From Chlamydoabsidia padenii (lineage: Eukaryota; Mucoromycota; Mucoromycetes; Mucorales; Cunninghamellaceae), in NCBI GenBank assembly GCA_025330725.1, contig JAIWND010000003.1, forward strand, positions 1,054,001-1,118,000: 64,000 nucleotides of DNA, given 5' to 3'. Below the pieces are notes generated by a model. The model saw only the letters and a program-made list of their open reading frames with translations. It searched no databases and was not told where the DNA came from. Positions 1-12,194 of the stretch are shown one piece after another (the stretch's first letter is position 1; every line of letters begins with the position of its first letter). The position numbers were made by a program, and so were the translations under genes.

Positions 1-397
1 GTGTTTCTTCATTGAGACCTTATGATTGATTGTTCAAAGAACAAGGCATTCCAAGAAATCTTTTCTTCCCCATTCTTGGGTTGAACAATGAGCGATTTCA
101 AGTTAAAAGTAAAAAAAGGGAACAAACTACTAAATGCAGTAGAAAATGCTAAAAGAGGAAGTGATATATCTGAATAAAGTCATCCATCCGTGCGAAAATA
201 TGGACAGAGAGTTGTTCTTGATCCATGTGACATACTTCCTTGGTAGTGATCTTGATTGGTTCCAAAGAAAGACGTCGGGTTTTGAAATTCCGTTTTTTTT
301 TGTTATATATGCCCTGGAAAATGAGTTTCGGGTTTGAATCATCTTTTTACCTCTTTTTCTCTCTTTAAAACCTTACTTTTTTTTTTTAACACTCATC
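1..397. other. Upstream region of the OPT transporter gene
   Basis: No coding region is supported here. The stretch holds two degenerate copies of the recurrent promoter motif: CGGGTTTTGAAATTCCG at 276-292 and CGGGTTTGAA at 329-338. The second lies 60 nt before the ATG of the downstream gene. A T-run sits just before the start codon, as for many genes in this window. Confidence 0.5.
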
Positions 398-2719
398 ATG
401 ACTTCCATTACGGAAAGACATGAAGAAAAGGTCGAATACGATATCCAGGAAACAAAATACGATACCTTTGACGAACAAGTTGAAGTGAAGAATGTAGACG
501 ACAGGTCTCTTCCCGAAGAATTCATTGAAGAATACCAATTCACATGGCGGGCTGCTATTGTTGGCTCTTTACTGGGTTGTCTTGTTGGTAAGAAGAAGAA
601 AAGAAAAACGGGTGATTTGCCTCAGCACTAATAATCTTTTTTTAACATATATATATATATATATAGCCGCTTCTAATACATATCTTGGTCTAAAAATCGG
701 GTGGACTTTTGGTGCTTCCTTATTCGGTGCCATTTTCTCTTTTGCTATCATCAAACCCCTCTCTCGCGTCCTTCCTCCTAAATGGGGTGGTGGTTACTTT
801 GGTGCTAAGGAAAACTGTACTGCTCAATCAGCTGCAACTACCGCGGGCGGTCTTTCTGCTGGTTTTGTCTCTGGTATTCCTGGTAAGTACATCTCTCTCT
901 CTCTCTCTCTCTTTATGTTTTTAAAATATGAAACTGACTTTTTTTTTTCCTTCCTACTTGAAGCAATGTACAAACTTGGTCTTATGACTACACCTCGTCA
1001 AGATGCACCTGCTCTTGTACTCTTCACTATCTCTTGCGCATTTTATGGTCTCTTCTTTGCTGTACCTCTCCGACAACACTTTGTGGTGAAACAAGACTTG
1101 ACTTTCCCTACTCCTCGTGCTGCTGCTACTACTATCATTTCTCTTCACAACTCTTTGGAAGGTGAAAAGGATGCAATGAAAAAGGCCAAATGGATGGGCA
1201 TCTGGTTTGCTATCTCCTTCCTCTGGTCTCTTATCTCTTATTGGGTTCCCTTTTTTGATACTAGTAAGTAATTATGCATGCACATGACAATGGCAAAAAA
1301 TTGACTCTTTCTTCCTATTTTATAGTTCACATTTTATGGTGGATTGGTTATTCTGCTGGCTATGTACCATTCATGAGCGCTGATGTAAGCTGGCGCTGGT
1401 CTTTCCGTTGGGATTTCCCCTTCTTTGGTGCTGGTCTGATGACTCCTGGCTCTACTGTGCTGTCCTTCTTTATCTCCTCCGTTATTATCTACGGTATCAT
1501 TGGTCCTCTCATGGTGATCCAAGGCAAATTCGTCAAGCCCTACGGTTTCACTTCTGCAGGCGACACTACTCAATCCTTCTTCTTATGGCCCGGTATTGCT
1601 CTGATGGTACTCTCAACGTTTGCCGAATTGTTGTGTCGATACGATACTTTATGGCGTGGTATTAAAGGTGGTGTGCTGGGTATATATGAATCTGGCCGTC
1701 AAGGTTATTACCGCACTCGCATGGTTATCTTCCGTCAAGAACTTACCGACGAACAAAAGAAGCATTTGACCCTGGAACGTGATCCCGATGAAATCTTTGA
1801 AGATTCCGAATTGGTGCCTACCTGGTGGTGGTTGTCGGGTACTTTTATCTCTATCATCTTTACTTGTGCTATTATGGGTGAATACTTTGGCATGCCTGTG
1901 TATCAATCCATCATCTCCATCATTCTTGCCTTTATCTTCTCCTTTGTGGGTGTCCAAGCTACTGGTGAAACCGATATCAATCCTACTGGTGCTATTGGTA
2001 AAATGTCTCAATTGGTGTTCGCCAAGATGCCTGCCGATAGTCTTCATGCTGTGCAAAAGAACAATTTGATGGCTGGTAATATCTCTGCTTCTGCGGCAAG
2101 TCAAGCCGTGGATATGGTGGGTGATTTGAAGACAGGTCAACTTGTCGGTGCTTCCCCTCGCTCTCAATTCTGGGCTCAATTCGTTGCTTCCTTTTTCGCC
2201 ATTGGTATCGCGGTTGGTCTCTTCATTCTCTTTGCTGATGCCTATCCTTGTATTGTCGATCCCAACTTGGATGCCAAGTGTGAATTCCAATTGGTGGCTG
2301 TGTTGACCTGGACTAACGTTACCAAGATCTTGACCGGGGATGCTCAACCATTGTCTCAAGGCTCTGTCATTGTCACCATCGTTTGTGCCATCATTGGTGC
2401 CGGCTGGCCTTTTGTCCGTACTTTCCTCATTCCTCAAAAGTACCATCGTTATTGTCCTTCCTTCTCTGCCGTCGGTATCTCCATGATTAACTCTAGCCCT
2501 GAAGTGCCTTTGGCCATGTTTATCGGTTGGGCCAGTGGAAAAATCTGGAAACGCGTTAATCCTGATGGCTATGAAAGATACATGTACAGTGCAGCTGGTG
2601 GTCAAATCGCTGGTATGGGTATTGCTGCTATCTTGCAAGCTGTCTTCACTATTGCTGGCGTCCAAAACTATGTATACACTGGTTCTTGTGTCGAAGGCTC
2701 CTATGATAACTGTCCATAG
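398..2719 (+). CDS. OPT-family oligopeptide/metal-chelate transporter
   Basis: Predicted polytopic membrane transporter of the OPT superfamily, which moves small peptides or metal chelates with protons across a membrane. The model has four exons, 398..587, 667..882, 964..1263 and 1326..2719, giving 699 aa, a normal length for the family. All introns are GT..AG and the frame is continuous. The first membrane segment contains GCLVAASNTYLGLKIGWTFG, and the central conserved part contains MAGNISASAASQAVDMVGDL, both typical of the OPT group that includes yeast YGL114W and plant YSL proteins (family knowledge). The many hydrophobic helices support this. An AATAAA polyadenylation signal is at about 2843. 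Substrate cannot be told from sequence. Family assignment is strong, subgroup is inference. Confidence 0.9.
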
Positions 2720-3439
2720 ATAACCTTTTTATAACAAAAATACTTTACTCTTTACCCTATTTATCATCTTTTAGTCTACTACTGCTATTACTTTTTATAT
2801 TATACATATATGTACTTTATGTAGTTTTATTTAATCTTAATCAATAAAAAATTTACTCTTTTTTTTTAACCATCCAAAAAATATGCGGGATTTGAAATAT
2901 GTTTTGCATTGATCGGGGTTATAATTCAAAAAAGGGGGCATTCAGGCCAGCTGATGATTAAGCTAATCTTGACTTTTGACTGAGAGATCTCCCTAATGAT
3001 GTTTCATACTTGACAATAAAAAAAGTGGATGGTTGATTAACAATGACAATACGAGAAAAGCTAACTTTTTTTTTGCAAGGAATGGAGTCGACCATGGTTT
3101 TGTAAAGGGGAAAAGAAAAAAGAGTGAGGAAAAAAAAAAAGAGCACATTTATAGTCTCCTATGAAAGGAAAAGAAATCTAAGAAAGATCTTGGCATAAAT
3201 GAACTTCGGTTGATGCTTGATTTAGGTTTATTTACTCGGTTGAAATCCAAAACTCCAGTAATCAACAAACCATGAGATATGATTCAAATTACCGGCCATT
3301 GTTTTGACGACTTTTGTTTGATTACGCACTTCTTTTTTTTTTGACACACATGATAAGACAAGACAATAAAGTATAACGAAAAAGTTTATTTATTAAATAA
3401 TATAAAAGACAATATTATATATATATATATATGACTAAA
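2720..3439. other. Convergent intergenic region
   Basis: This lies between the 3' ends of two converging genes. It holds the AATAAA signal of the OPT gene near 2843 and an exact copy of CGGGATTTGAA at 2886-2896, which is unexpected because no promoter is predicted here. A run of AT repeats lies near 3416-3432. No gene is seen. Confidence 0.5.
2886..2896 (+). promoter_or_regulatory. Recurrent motif CGGGATTTGAA, exact copy
   Basis: Exact copy of the 11-mer that recurs upstream of many genes in this window. This copy is odd because it sits between two convergent genes. Confidence 0.4.
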
Positions 3440-4894
3440 CTAATAGAGTTGGTTAAAAGTAATATCCACCGTCGCCAACCGATCGATCAAATCCGTATTC
3501 CAAAACGCCGCACTTGGAGTCAATACACCATGAGGGACCTTGTCATGTTGTGCTAATAAAGTCAAAGCACATTGGAGTACAATGCGCGGTGTAGCCACAT
3601 ACCCCGGTTCAGGACCACGGACCACGGCCGTCAATTCCGCATTCAACGTATCAGAAGAAGGACGGAGACTTTGGTACCCTTTGCTGCGCAAGATGACTTC
3701 AAATGATGCTTGATCGAGTTGATCAGGTGTTGGATGGTCGCGCGAAAAGATCCCGGCCGAGAATCGTTCGGGATATCGTAAGAGTAATTGGCGACCCCAC
3801 GGTGAGCTGGCCATGAAGCTAAAGATGGCACCATAGATAAAGTATAATACACCAATCCACAATGAAGGCAAGAGACAATAGGCGGCGAATTGCACAGTGG
3901 GTGGTGGTGAGGCATGGCTAGATAAAAAGAGTTGTTGGGATAACCGAACAATGGATGGATCTGCAAAGACAAAAGGCACATGGTACCCTAGTTGTTTATC
4001 GTAAGAGAGTCGTTTGTGGAAACCTAGTTTGGGTCCCGATGGTCGTGGTAGAGGTGGTAGTTCCGATGCTTTTCTGATTTCCCGAAGTAATTCCACTGAT
4101 CCAAATCCATGTACTACAAAATGACTTGTTAGATGAGAGTACCTTTGTGTTTGTGTGATTATTATTTACCTGCAGATTCGTACGTAGCATAACCACCACG
4201 AAGACCAGCAGGGCCTGTTTGAAGCTTGAAGAACATTTCGATCTGTGTAGGTGTCCAGCCTTGTTTGCTATATAATTGTTTAATCCAGAGCACACCCATA
4301 TCAGTAGGTACCTAACATAATATGAAGATTAATAAAAAAGATTTACTTGGGAAGGGGGGGGGGCTTACACTGTCGAATCCACATGAATGGACAATCGTCA
4401 CCTTCTTATCCACAGCTTGTTTATGATAAGTACGTTGCATCCGTTCAACGAATTCCGGCTCCCCTAAAAAGAAAAAAAGAAAAATAAACAGTTGGTTAGT
4501 TTTCTATTTGAAGGAGGGGGGAGGGTTACTTACCGGTGACATCCACATAATGACATTGCTGATCAACACAGGACCTGACCACGTATTCGCCTGTAAAACG
4601 AAAAGGCCCCACCGCATTAATCAAGACAGACGAGGAATTTGTCATTGCATCCAGCTGATCCCTTTGGACAATATTGGCGACAAGAATACTAGGAGGTTGG
4701 ATAGTGGCATTAGGGTATTTCAGAGCATACTCTTGTTTCACCTGTTCGAGTTTGCTTTGGCTTCGTCCTGCTATAGCCCAAGTAAAATTCACCGGGAAGG
4801 ATTGTTTCGTCGAAAGGTCGTAGACTTGTTCCACAATGTATTTGCCCGTTAGTCCTGTTGCCCCAAAGATTGTTATATCGAATTGCTTTGTCAT
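3440..4894 (-). CDS. Saccharopine dehydrogenase-like oxidoreductase (SCCPDH family)
   Basis: Predicted NAD(P)-binding oxidoreductase of the SCCPDH group, found on lipid droplets or membranes in other eukaryotes; its substrate is not settled. The model is complement(join(3440..4113, 4170..4311, 4369..4463, 4534..4894)), 423 aa, the usual family length. The N-terminus MTKQFDITIFGATGLTGKYI carries a Rossmann GATGxTG loop. CGFDSVPTDMG and GPAGLRGGYATYES follow as family motifs. A hydrophobic stretch near residues 285-315 could be membrane-associated. It shares strand with CCT3 just upstream. A degenerate promoter motif, TTGAACCCCG, lies about 80 nt before the start codon. The name means similarity to saccharopine dehydrogenase, not proven lysine metabolism. 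Confidence 0.88.
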
Positions 4895-5190
4895 GTGTTT
4901 GATTACAAAAAGAAGGAAGAGAGGGAATATAAAAAAAAGGTGGAAGGCGGCCCATTAACAAAGGTGGGTATTTTGAACCCCGAATCTTAGGGGCACGATG
5001 TTCAAAGACAAAGAGAGAAGATTGGAGATGACAAAACATCAAAAGCATATACAGAGTCTTCCCGGATCTGCCCTGACATGCTATATTTTCTTTTTATTAT
5101 GATGATGACAAGATGAATGAATATGATAACATGACTATCCCTAAAAAAAATGCATGTCCACCCACACAAGCTAAACTACTACCTATTTTT

Positions 5191-7451
5191 CTACTGTTGC
5201 TGTTCCATCATTTCCTATATTTCAAATAAAAACAAAATAAATGTGAGAAGAGATAATAAGTGTGGGTTAAATACTTACTTCTGGGCTAGGTTGTCCGCCA
5301 CCTTGAGCTTGAATCTTGTTCTTGGAGATACCCGACACAATATCATCCACACGCAACAATAAACAGGCAGACTATTAAAAAAAAAAAAAAAAGAGTCAAG
5401 TCATTTGATTCCATACTACATAAACATGTACGCTTACTTCAATAGCGGTCTTGATGGTCTGTACTTTGACAGCACTGGGTTCCCATACACCATAATCCTT
5501 CATATCCACCACTTTGCCAGATTCACCATCGATACCAAACGAGTGTTCGCCATTGGAGTGTTTAGCTCTTAATTGAGTCAAGATCTTGATAGAATTACCA
5601 CCACAGTTTTGGACCAAAGTACGAGGGATCACTTCCATAGCTTCGGCTACTGAGAGATAAGGCCATTGTTCGACACCTTCAATCAGTTTAGCACGTTCTT
5701 CTAATTTGACTGACACCGCCATTTCAGTGGCACCACCCCCAGGAGCAAGTTTGGCATTATAAAAGACATTACGGGCAACACACATCGCGTCTTGCAAGTT
5801 TCGTTCGATTTCGGCAATGATGTCTTTGCTGGGACCACGCAAGATGATAGAGCAAGCCTTGGGATTATCGCATTTGGTCAAAAAGGTAAAGTATCTACAA
5901 AAGAAGACAATAATTAAGTATACTGTGTTTTCCCCTCCTCCCTCTTCTTTTGCATAAACTTACTCGTCACCAATCTTATCAATATTGAAGAGACCACATC
6001 CAGTACCGACATCAGATTCACGAAGATCATCCACACGGTTGACAATGGTAGCACCCACGGCACGAGCAATACGGTTGTTGTCAGTCTTGCGCACACGACG
6101 AATAGCAGTGATGTTGGCCTTGACAAAGTAATGTTGAGCGAGATCTAATGACATACAAAAGAGAGAAAGAGAGATTGAGTAAAAGAATAAATGTCTAGTT
6201 TAAACCATCCAAAAATCCATTCTTACCAGAGACACCCTTTTCAGTGAAGACCAGATCAGGTTTCAATTCAATGATCTTATCGCACATGGCCTTGATTTGT
6301 TCTTCTTCAATTTCCAAAATACGGTTCCAATCGGCTTCTTTTGTGATTTCAATGTTGGTTTGAGATTCACCCTTCTTGTATTCAAGAGGACAATCCAATA
6401 AGATGATACGAGGGTTTTCAATACGACGACGCATCTTGGGGTGGGTCACATCCTTGGCCAGAATAACACCATCCAATACTTGAGATTCTTCAATTTCACC
6501 ACCAGGGATCTATCAACAAGGGTTAAGTCATGAATCACAGTATCACCACCTTTCTCTTTTTTTTTTTTTTTAGCTACCTTTTCCACACGAGCATATCGCT
6601 TAAGATCTACTTCTTTTTTACCAGTTCGTTCTTCATCTTTAGCCACTGTTCGGACGGCATCCAAAGCAAGTTTACACATAAGGTCGCTCCAGGTGCTGAC
6701 AAATTTGGTGCCAATGGAAGACTTGATCAATTTGAGCATTTCTTCATCGCTGTTCACGTCCACCGGTGTTGAGATATCTTCCACAATCTGTAAAGCATCT
6801 TCCAGAGCTTTTTTAAATGCACTGATAATGACAATGGGATGAATGTTGTTTTCGATATGAGGAAGGGCACGCGCAAGGACTTCACCAGCTACAAAATATA
6901 GAGTAAAGGTCAGTTGCATCCTTTTGCTGTTGTTTTTTGTTTTTTGTTACCTAGGATAATGACACTCGTGGTACCGTCACCTACTTCTTCATCTTGTGTT
7001 CTTGAGAGTTCAATCATGCTTTTGGCGGCAGGATGGTCCACTTCGATTTCACGCAAGATTGCATTACCGTCATTGGTCAACAAGATACCCCCCATAGGAT
7101 CCAGTAACATCTTCAACATGGACCGAGGACCCAAGCAAGTACGGATGACATCGGCCACAGTCTATAAAAATTACCCCATCAGTATAAACTATTAGCGTCT
7201 ATTAAAAAAGTTGTGTTTATTTTAAAAAGCTATTACCTTTGCAGCAGTAATGTTGGACACTTGAGCCTTGCGACCAGACTCGCGCTCCATATTGGTATCT
7301 ATTTTGGTAAAACAGTAAAGATGACGTTTAGATGAAGTGAATGTGTCAAAAGAACAATAATTTGGTTTGTTGGACAAGACATGAGGTAAAAAAACTTTAG
7401 AAGATGATGTTTTCGTTACAACTTACTCATAACAACAACAGGTGATTGCAT
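5191..7451 (-). CDS. CCT3: T-complex protein 1 (CCT/TRiC) subunit gamma
   Basis: Gamma subunit of the cytosolic chaperonin that folds actin, tubulin and other proteins using ATP. Nine exons are threaded: complement(join(5191..5214, 5279..5371, 5438..5894, 5964..6144, 6227..6509, 6578..6888, 6951..7161, 7237..7298, 7427..7451)), 548 aa. The first exon is only 25 nt, encoding MQSPVVVM. Diagnostic pieces are NITAAKTVADVIRTCLGP, the nucleotide-binding GDGTTS motif, LAGEVLARALPHIENN, EKGVSDLAQHYF and IESACLLLRVDDIVSG. The last 24-nt exon is less certain: if the final intron is retained the protein ends VSI instead of EMMEQQQ. An exact promoter motif lies about 110 nt before the start. Confidence 0.95.
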
Positions 7452-7559
7452 CTTTTTGTTAGTCAGTGGGTTTAATAAAAGTAAAAGAAAGAAGTTGGAA
7501 TTACACGTACTTTTTATATAGCAAAAGCAAAAAATAAAAAAAAAAGCAGGCACATGGTA

Positions 7560-7570
7560 TTCAAATCCCG
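7560..7570 (-). promoter_or_regulatory. Recurrent promoter motif CGGGATTTGAA (CCT3)
   Basis: Exact copy in the sense orientation of CCT3, about 110 nt upstream of its start codon. Confidence 0.55.
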
Positions 7571-8232
7571 CTATTTGACATTTCTTGAAGCAAGACCCAA
7601 CTTGACGAGATTATGAACTCTTGACCTTTTTATGTTGGCAGTGATAATACTTTTTCTTTTATTTTTTTATTTTTTTAGTTTAGACAAGGAAATGATGAAA
7701 AAGACAGTTGGTAGTGATATAAACATGACAATGCTAGAGTGGGCTTCTTTGGATTTGACAGGATCTTAATGTCCAAACCCCGACGCATTTGATTTCCTTA
7801 TTTAGTTTTCCTCTAGCTGACTCTTAAGAATCTCAACATGCAATCTGCGATAAAGCACATTTGCTTTCCATCATCCTCATTTAAATATTTTTTAAAAAAA
7901 AGGTTATGTTAACAGTGCATAAGAAAAAAGAAAGAAAAAAAAGGAGGAGAGGTATGAGATCACATCAAAAAACAAGTGCCTTTGAAACATGCCGATGTAG
8001 ACTTGCCATCCCGAATAAAATGTAGAGTTGGCCCCAAGTATTGAAAAAAAGTAATACAGTGATATGACTGGAATTGGTGATAAAAGTGTCACGGATCTAA
8101 ACCCGTAACAAAAATAAAAAAGATATTGTTGAGGAAATCAAATCTAAATTGGGAGTTATCTAACTCCGACTGAATCAGCTGTAAAATAAAATTGTTCCAT
8201 TTACCCCTGATTAATGCCTATTTTATTGATGT

Positions 8233-8515
8233 GACCATAATCCACGTTTGACATTCATAACCGTATTAACTGCAATCATAATCCACATTTAACTGCGACC
8301 AATATCCATCTTTTTGACCATGACCAAAATCCTCCTTTGACTGCGATCATAACCCACTATTTGGCATGCGTTTTCATATTAAATGGGATCATTGTCCACC
8401 TTTTGTCTACAACCATTATCCACCTTTCGACTGCGACCATTATCCACATATTGGCACACATATCCTTATTAACTAAAACCAAAATCCCCTTTTGATAGTG
8501 ACCATTGTCACCTTT
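8233..8515. repeat. Degenerate minisatellite, about ten 23-25-nt units
   Basis: About ten diverged tandem units resemble GACCATTATCCACCTTTGAC, mostly 23-25 nt long. Three units, starting near 8233, 8341 and 8442, are longer (about 41 nt) because they carry an extra segment ending in a TATTAA-type stretch, so the array seems to have higher-order structure. It ends about 30 nt before a TATAAATA box. There is no coding frame through it. Confidence 0.7.
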
Positions 8516-8974
8516 AATATATCTTACCCCTGAATCTGATTAGTATAAATATCCTCTTTCCTTGATCAGAACTCATTTCCTTTTTTTTTTAGTTTAATAG
8601 CATCTCAATAAATAAAACTGTCTTTGCAAACCAAAAAGGTCTTTATTACAAACTACCTCTCATATTATTAAGCTACTTAACAAGTGTAACTATTGTCTTT
8701 ATGGCTCTTACTTTGGATCAAGAGCCTCTTTTTGTTATATTTCAAACCCCGACTTCCCTTTGGGATTCTCTTTTTTTCTCTCTTACATTTGCAAGTACAT
8801 TCAAGTACATCTTGAAGGTTGAATCTTACCAAAAAAAATTCTGGTGCTCACTACTCTTTTACAAAGCAAAACTTACTTTTACTACCTTTGTTGCCATAAC
8901 AACAACCAGTTATAGCCGCAACACGACACCAAACCAATTACACACTCCGCTGGAAGCAAAAAAATGTAAAAAAA

Positions 8975-9047
8975 TGGAGAACCTGGGCATTGATCCCAGT
9001 ACCTCTCACATGCTAAGCGAGCGCTCTACCATCTGAGCTAGATCCCC
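8975..9047 (-). tRNA. tRNA-Ala (anticodon AGC)
   Basis: Read on the minus strand, the 73-nt sequence folds as a cloverleaf: acceptor GGGGATC paired with GTTCTCC, D arm GCTC..GAGC, anticodon arm CTCGC-TTAGCAT-GTGAG with AGC at positions 34-36, and T arm CTGGG..CCCAG. The acceptor contains the G3:U70 wobble pair that identifies alanine tRNAs. There is no intron. T-runs directly downstream on the minus strand provide RNA polymerase III termination signals. CCA is not encoded, as normal for eukaryotes. One U:U mismatch lies in the acceptor stem at the sixth pair. Confidence 0.95.
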
Positions 9048-9478
9048 TTTTCTGATAAAAAAAATTGCTTGGTATTATATAAAGCACTAAGTCGGAGGTG
9101 TAAAACAAAGCAATATGATTGGTCGAGCTTTACTTTTGTCCCACGGTTGACCGGTCAAAAGGCCGTGCTCTTACCAAATGAAGTATAAAGCCCATTCTCA
9201 GCCCCTTATTCCACAGATGTCGTAACCGTATAACCAAATACCAATGTCAATTCATTGTTACTTGTGTGTATCCCACTACCCCCACATTTTTTTATTTTTG
9301 AACACAGACATTCCAACCATTCCAAAGTCATCAATCACCATGTTTATTAAAAAAAAAGTTTATACACGCTATAAAGTAAAAAAAAAAAAAAAAAAAAAAA
9401 AGGAGGAGGAGAGGGGGGGAAGAATACAAAGTACAGGAGGGGGGGGGAGATCTAATGGTGTAAATGGGATCGGATTGT
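9048..9478. other. Intergenic region between tRNA and velvet gene 3' end
   Basis: No gene is supported. The stretch holds an A-run of about 24 nt near 9379-9402 followed by purine-rich GGAGG and G-runs. It is the 3' flank of the velvet gene. Confidence 0.4.
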
Positions 9479-9923
9479 TCAGGTGCCATGTGTAAAATCC
9501 CGAGATTCTTGTTTTATTTGGTGGATTGCATCTTGTGTGTAATGTTGGTAAGGATCCGGAGGTCTTACCGGTAAAAAGGTGTATGGCGAGTGAGATGTAT
9601 CTTGAGAATGGTGTAATTGAGATGAGTAAAGTGATGATGTGTGTGGAGTATATGTATGAGTAGGCAGTGATGGAGGTCTTGGGTGATATTGTCGGATGGG
9701 TTGAGTTTGTTGTAGAGGATCAATGTATACTTCGGATGAGTATCGTCGACCTAAAAGACATCTAGTTAAAACCCCATGCTTTTTTTTTTTTTTTTTTCCT
9801 TTTCTTTATGCCATTATATAACTTACTTGAATCCGCTGCTACTGAAGTAGTGATATAATATTGGTTGGTGGCATCTACAGGATTCAATGGCCAAGATCGT
9901 TGTTGTTGTTCTTGTTGTTGTTG

Positions 9924-9974
<51 letters not shown>

Positions 9975-10077
9975 ATGAGCGCTGGAACCAGCCCAGTGCA
10001 ATTCCACGTCGTTAGGATCAAAATAGGTAGGTGGCCGTTCACTACATATAAAAAGTAATGAGAATCATTCCATCCGA

Positions 10078-10118
<41 letters not shown>

Positions 10119-11500
10119 TTAATCCTATTTACCTGTAAGATGATTGCATAGAATAGATCCCCTGTGGTGAAGGTTGTGGAGGTACGCGAAGATCCATAAT
10201 GGTAGACGAAGATGATGCAGAAGTAATCGCCGTGGTATTATCCAACGGGGTTGATGAAGGTACAATGGAATCTGTTTGAGGAGAATGTTGATAATGATGT
10301 TGTAAATGTTGATTTAATTGATGATGACGAGGCCGTTTATCAATAGTTCGTGGTGCTTCATCGTCTGATTCAATCCTTTTTTTGCGTCGTTGTCGAAGTT
10401 CTTTGCGAATACGGATTTTCAAACCTTGGTCAGCAAAAGATCGAGATAGAAAAGTGGATTCTTCCATACCAGGAAACCTATAATAAAGACATGTTAACAT
10501 TCCCCGCCACCATCGGTAAATAGTACTTACTTCTTGGCAGAGTATACAATGAATTGATCAGATACAATCGATTTACAATGGTATACGTCCTTTCTATAAT
10601 AAAAACGAGTTGGTACAATCATCCCCCCCCCCTTTCTTTGTTATTTTGTCCTTACCCGATGATTTCAAACAAGCTAAGTTTTAAACGATATTTGCCTTCC
10701 ATTCGCACAGATAAATCAGGAAAGACAAAGAAGCCAGCGTCAGAGTTGTCGGTATCTTTGAGATGATAAAGTGATGATACCACAGATCCAGTTGTACTTC
10801 GTGTTTTACCATCCCGCAATAAATGTACTTCTTCATCCATATCGGCAGCCATCAAGGAAGCATACATAAAATAGTATGGATTTTGCAAATAGGCACTATG
10901 TTATAAAAAGAAAAAAAAAAGAAAAGAGAAAGCCAACCCATGTGAGTAAACAAAGAGGCATTGAGTTATAACTTACTTTGCTTCCATAGGAGACAACAAT
11001 GGATCAACCACACGGAGCTGCACAATGGCTAAAGTAGATAAATTTAGGTGAGAAATTATTGATGAGGAAGAGCCATAAATCTAGGGGGGGGGGAAGGTTT
11101 AAATAAACTTACGTGGAGGATCAATGGGTCTACGGTCAGCTACAATATATATATACAAAGAAAAGTATAAAAAAGGTTACTTAAATGTATGTATGCCAAC
11201 TACACAGGCTGAACACAAATATGTATATAAATCATACAACGTATTTTGAATTCTACACGTACCCAGCCCCACTTTTTTTTTTTTTTTTTTTCTTTTTTTT
11301 TTTTTGACTTACCTTTTTCACCCACACCGCACATTCGTGATTGTTTTGGTTGTTGTCGGAAGGCCAGTTGGAAATCACTAATCAGCCAAAAAAGATCATT
11401 AGTAACAAGTTATATATTTAATCCACTCTACTCACATTTCGTCCCTACGGTCACGTCGTTGTTTCACCGTTGCAAAATGGTAAGAGACAGTATCTTCCAT
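9479..11500 (-). CDS. Velvet-domain transcription regulator
   Basis: Velvet proteins are fungal DNA-binding regulators that act as dimers to link development, light and secondary metabolism. Nine exons are threaded: complement(join(9479..9750, 9827..10041, 10133..10477, 10531..10593, 10656..10895, 10977..11028, 11113..11139, 11313..11377, 11436..11500)), 447 aa. The velvet domain spans about residues 20-200, with [46 protein letters not shown] and [21 protein letters not shown] basic stretch, [13 protein letters not shown], follows and may be a nuclear signal. The C-terminal half is low-complexity, including seven His then fifteen Gln (about residues 308-329) encoded by CAT/CAG-type repeats. 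It could be a VelB- or VosA-like member; I cannot decide between them. Confidence 0.92.
10080..10117. repeat. 38-nt homopolymer T run inside an intron
   Basis: Unbroken T tract on the plus strand (A tract in the sense strand) within the intron 10042-10132 of the velvet gene. It is one of the longest of many intronic homopolymers in the window. Confidence 0.9.
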
Positions 11501-12194
11501 AATAATAATAAACTAGTTGTGATGGTATGAAGGTGATGGTGGCGATGGTAGGGGTTGCGTGTGAATGGACCCCCCAAAAAGGTTGACCCAAGAAGAATGT
11601 AAAAAAAGAATAAAGTAAAAAGGTTGAAACCGATAAAGTTTACAAGTAAAAAAAAAAAAAAAATGGATATAACACAAAAAAAGTGACAGAGGGACCAAAA
11701 AGAAAAAGGGAAAGAAAGGGAAAGAAAGAGAATGTGTGTGGGAAGGGGAAGAAAAGAAAAAAAAAAAAAAAAAAAAAAAAAAAGAAAGCGGCGGAGCTAA
11801 ATAATGTGCGTGACACAAAGCCTATACATTTCGTTTCCTTCAAAGAACAGACATATCAAACTACCCAATAGGAATTCGTTTTAGTTGTTAAATCAGTAGC
11901 ACCACAAGTTCCCATGATGGATTACATGCATCACTCACCGTGGAACCCCTCTTTTTTCTTCATTGCACGCAATTGGTCGGGTGTTAAAAGTATACAATAT
12001 GACAGTGATGATAGGGTGAAGGGCAAAAAAGGAGTCAGGAATAACTTTTTTTATTTTTTAATAGATTATGGCTAAAAGTAAAAAAATATAAATACTATAG
12101 TAAACTAAAGAATGTAACAGGGAGGAGGAGCAGGAGGAGGAGAAAGATATTATGTGCGTATGAGTAACTGAGAGAGAGAGAGAGAGTAACTATA
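11501..12194. other. Velvet gene upstream region
   Basis: Lies between the start of the velvet gene and the stop of the RasGEF gene. It holds a long A-run near 11758-11783, purine-rich tracts and a (GA)n tract near 12172-12186. No gene and no copy of the recurrent promoter motif are seen. Confidence 0.4.

Larger units (their letters stand above)
7452..8974. other. Gene-poor region before the tRNA
   Basis: No convincing protein gene is seen. The CCT3 end carries the exact motif at 7560-7570; degenerate forms (TCCAAACCCCG near 7772, TTCAAACCCCG at 8741-8751) follow. A degenerate minisatellite covers 8233-8515 and is followed by a TATAAATA at 8544-8551. The short open frame starting at 8701 runs across the tRNA on the other strand and is judged spurious. 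Confidence 0.5.

Noticed and set aside
1649..2665. Long open frame (338 codons) antisense to the OPT transporter
   Set aside because: It is a shadow caused by the codon bias of the sense gene. It has no family motif and no matching splice signals.
7560..7570. Motif TTCAAATCCCG as a tRNA B box or extra TFIIIC site
   Set aside because: It resembles the B-box core, but the leading GG is missing at all copies checked, some copies read TTGAAATCCCG, and no A box or cloverleaf is nearby.
8233..8515. Minisatellite as a CRISPR array
   Set aside because: The units are diverged and contiguous without unique spacers, and the genome is eukaryotic.
8701..9036. 111-codon frame across the tRNA locus
   Set aside because: It overlaps tRNA-Ala on the other strand, includes A-runs and has no protein features.
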